This document shows, in pieces, positions 5,884-6,650 of a DNA stretch of 6,650 nucleotides. The stretch covers positions 1-6,650 of the forward strand of contig CAZRHH010000121.1 of assembly GCA_964599885.1 (NCBI GenBank). Reading direction: 5' to 3'. The stretch comes from CAZRHH01 sp964599885. GTDB taxonomy: Bacteria; Chloroflexota; Dehalococcoidia; DSTF01; JACRBR01. Numbering within the stretch: the stretch's first letter is position 1; every line of letters begins with the position of its first letter. Position numbers and translations under genes: made by a program. The notes beneath the pieces were generated by a model, which saw only the letters and a program-made list of their open reading frames with translations, ran no database searches and was not told the DNA's origin.

Positions 5884-5936
5884 GCTGCGGAGCTTTAGCT
5901 CCGCCACGCGCGCTGGCGGAACTGGAGTTCCGCAGC
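5884..5936. repeat. REP-like 53-nt palindromic element with two alternative folds
   Basis: Fold one is a single long hairpin: 5884-5906 pairs with 5914-5936 around CGCGCGC, with 22 of 23 positions paired if three G-U pairs are allowed (mismatch at 5899/5921). Fold two is a pair of small hairpins with 7-bp stems and four-base loops: 5887-5904 (GCGGAGC/GCTCCGC, loop TTTA) and 5916-5933 (GCGGAAC/GTTCCGC, loop TGGA). It lies between two convergent genes, 50 bases after the lipoprotein stop, and could serve as a bidirectional terminator or mRNA 3' stabiliser, though no T-tract follows. The shape resembles repetitive extragenic palindromes; whether it is repeated in the genome cannot be seen here. 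Confidence 0.65.
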
Positions 5937-6015
5937 GACGTTCACGTATCTCGGATCGAAACGTGCAGAACGTTGAGCGCGCGGTTCATCCAACCGCATT
6001 CGATCCATCAAGATC

Positions 6016-6086
6016 ATCTGTGATATCTGTGGAAAAACCGAACAGACCTTTGCGCTTCTTTGCGTCCTCTGCGTCTTTGCGGTGAA
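6016..6086. repeat. Short degenerate direct repeats downstream of the R3H gene
   Basis: ATCTGTG occurs at 6016-6022 and again at 6025-6031 (period 9). After about 16 bases, CTTTGCG occurs at 6048-6054, 6058-6064 and 6075-6081, with the variant CTCTGCG at 6067-6073 (spacings 10, 9 and 8). The stretch is noncoding in my reading and lies just beyond the 3' end of the - strand R3H gene. I recall similar CTTTGCG/CTCTGCG phrases in intergenic DNA of many environmental bacteria, but cannot confirm that here. No clear terminator for the R3H gene is visible within it. Confidence 0.55.
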
Positions 6087-6106
6087 CCGAACCCACTCGC
6101 GCTGCG

Positions 6107-6650
6107 CTACTCGAACACCACCGGCTCGGTATCGTCGCCGCTGATCCGCACACGCCGGTGCGGCTCCCGCCCGTGACTGCGCGATGTCAGGTTGTACCGC
6201 TGCGCCATCTGGTGCTGCAGCCGGCGAATGTACGCGTTCTGCGGCGTCAGGTCGACGATCTCGTCGTTGCCATTCAGCACGCCCGTGATCGCGTCCTCCG
6301 TCTCCAGCATCGCGCCATCGACGTGCGGCCCCGCTTCGAATGGCGCCGCCTGGCTCAGCGACAGCAAGCTCTGCTCCATCTGCGCGACCGTGTTCGTCTT
6401 CAGCACGTAGATCGCCAGGCCGCGCGCTTCGGCGTCGCGCAGCGCCTGCGGCTTGCGACGGAAGTACGTCCGCAGCGTCATCACCGTGTCGGCGTCCTTC
6501 ATTTCCTCCGCGATCGCTGCGCGCGCACCCGTCTCCCGGATGGCCTGTTCAAGCCGCTTGCGGGAGATGCCGAAGGGGTAGACCCGCCGAAAGGGCGTCT
6601 CGGGCGCCGCCGCGCCGTTGGCCGCGCCGGCGTCGCGCGCTCCTGAACCC
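6107..6650 (-). CDS. R3H-domain AAA-type ATPase, C-terminal part (Ycf45/SpoIIIAA-like), 5' end outside window
   Basis: Only the last 180 residues or so are present. The frame stays open from the TAG at 6107-6109 to the last base with no stop, so the ATG at 6500-6502 is internal, not the start. The upstream residues include RVYPFGISRKRLEQAIRE, directly continuous with MKDADTVMTLRTYFRRKPQALRDAEARG, a stretch typical of the C-terminal half of R3H-containing P-loop ATPases related to SpoIIIAA and plastid Ycf45. Near the end, NAYIRRLQHQMAQRYNLTSRS contains the R-x3-H core of an R3H single-stranded nucleic acid-binding domain, followed by a basic HGREPHRRVRI and a short acidic tail. The ATPase domain with its Walker motifs would lie beyond the right edge. 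The product should be cytoplasmic and bind single-stranded DNA or RNA; its cellular job is not established. It is convergent with the lipoprotein gene and seems unrelated to the secreted set. Confidence 0.88.
   Translation of the reverse strand, partial: GSGARDAGAANGAAAPETPFRRVYPFGISRKRLEQAIRETGARAAIAEEMKDADTVMTLRTYFRRKPQALRDAEARGLAIYVLKTNTVAQMEQSLLSLSQAAPFEAGPHVDGAMLETEDAITGVLNGNDEIVDLTPQNAYIRRLQHQMAQRYNLTSRSHGREPHRRVRISGDDTEPVVFE

Overview
The window (about 63% G+C by eye) carries six genes: five on the + strand and one partial gene entering from the right on the - strand. All five + strand products have an export signal or a membrane anchor. The style points to a high-G+C bacterium with a cell-surface sorting system of the Gram-positive kind: strong GGAGG ribosome binding sites, one lipoprotein, and two surface proteins ending in a PxTG motif, a hydrophobic segment and a basic tail. 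Taken with a ScyD/ScyE-family protein, several secreted cupredoxins and an R3H ATPase, my best guess is Chloroflexota (for example Dehalococcoidia or a relative). This is inference; no taxonomic marker gene is present.

Left block (30-2046): an unrecognised single-pass membrane protein is followed after one base by a secreted snapalysin-like zinc metallopeptidase. The peptidase carries five thrombospondin type 3-like calcium loops and a C-terminal dockerin-like region. The two genes look like one transcription unit.

Middle block (2226-4919): a double-cupredoxin surface protein ends at a near-perfect palindromic terminator. It is followed by a ScyD/ScyE-family predicted beta-propeller protein ending at a 13-bp GC hairpin. 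Both proteins end in the same kind of APxTG anchor, so both probably sit on the outside of the cell. The start of the ScyD/ScyE-like gene is set at 3672 rather than at the longer open frame from 3585.

Right block (4936-6650): four degenerate tandem repeats of 38-40 bp lie between the hairpin and a lipoprotein gene with a proline-rich stalk and one cupredoxin domain. The 272-bp space between this gene and the convergent R3H ATPase gene holds a 53-nt REP-like palindrome with two alternative folds and a run of short degenerate repeats. The R3H gene is cut by the window end and is open to the last base.

Taken together, the + strand genes encode an extracellular protein set with three cupredoxin domains (two with complete type 1 copper ligand sets), a probable propeller and a calcium-stabilised protease. 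A shared role in copper handling or surface redox chemistry is possible but unproven. I see no CRISPR array, tRNA, rRNA, transposase, or classical defence or biosynthetic system here. The less usual items are the peptidase architecture, the axial-ligand change in the second cupredoxin domain, the shared anchor motif and the intergenic repeats.
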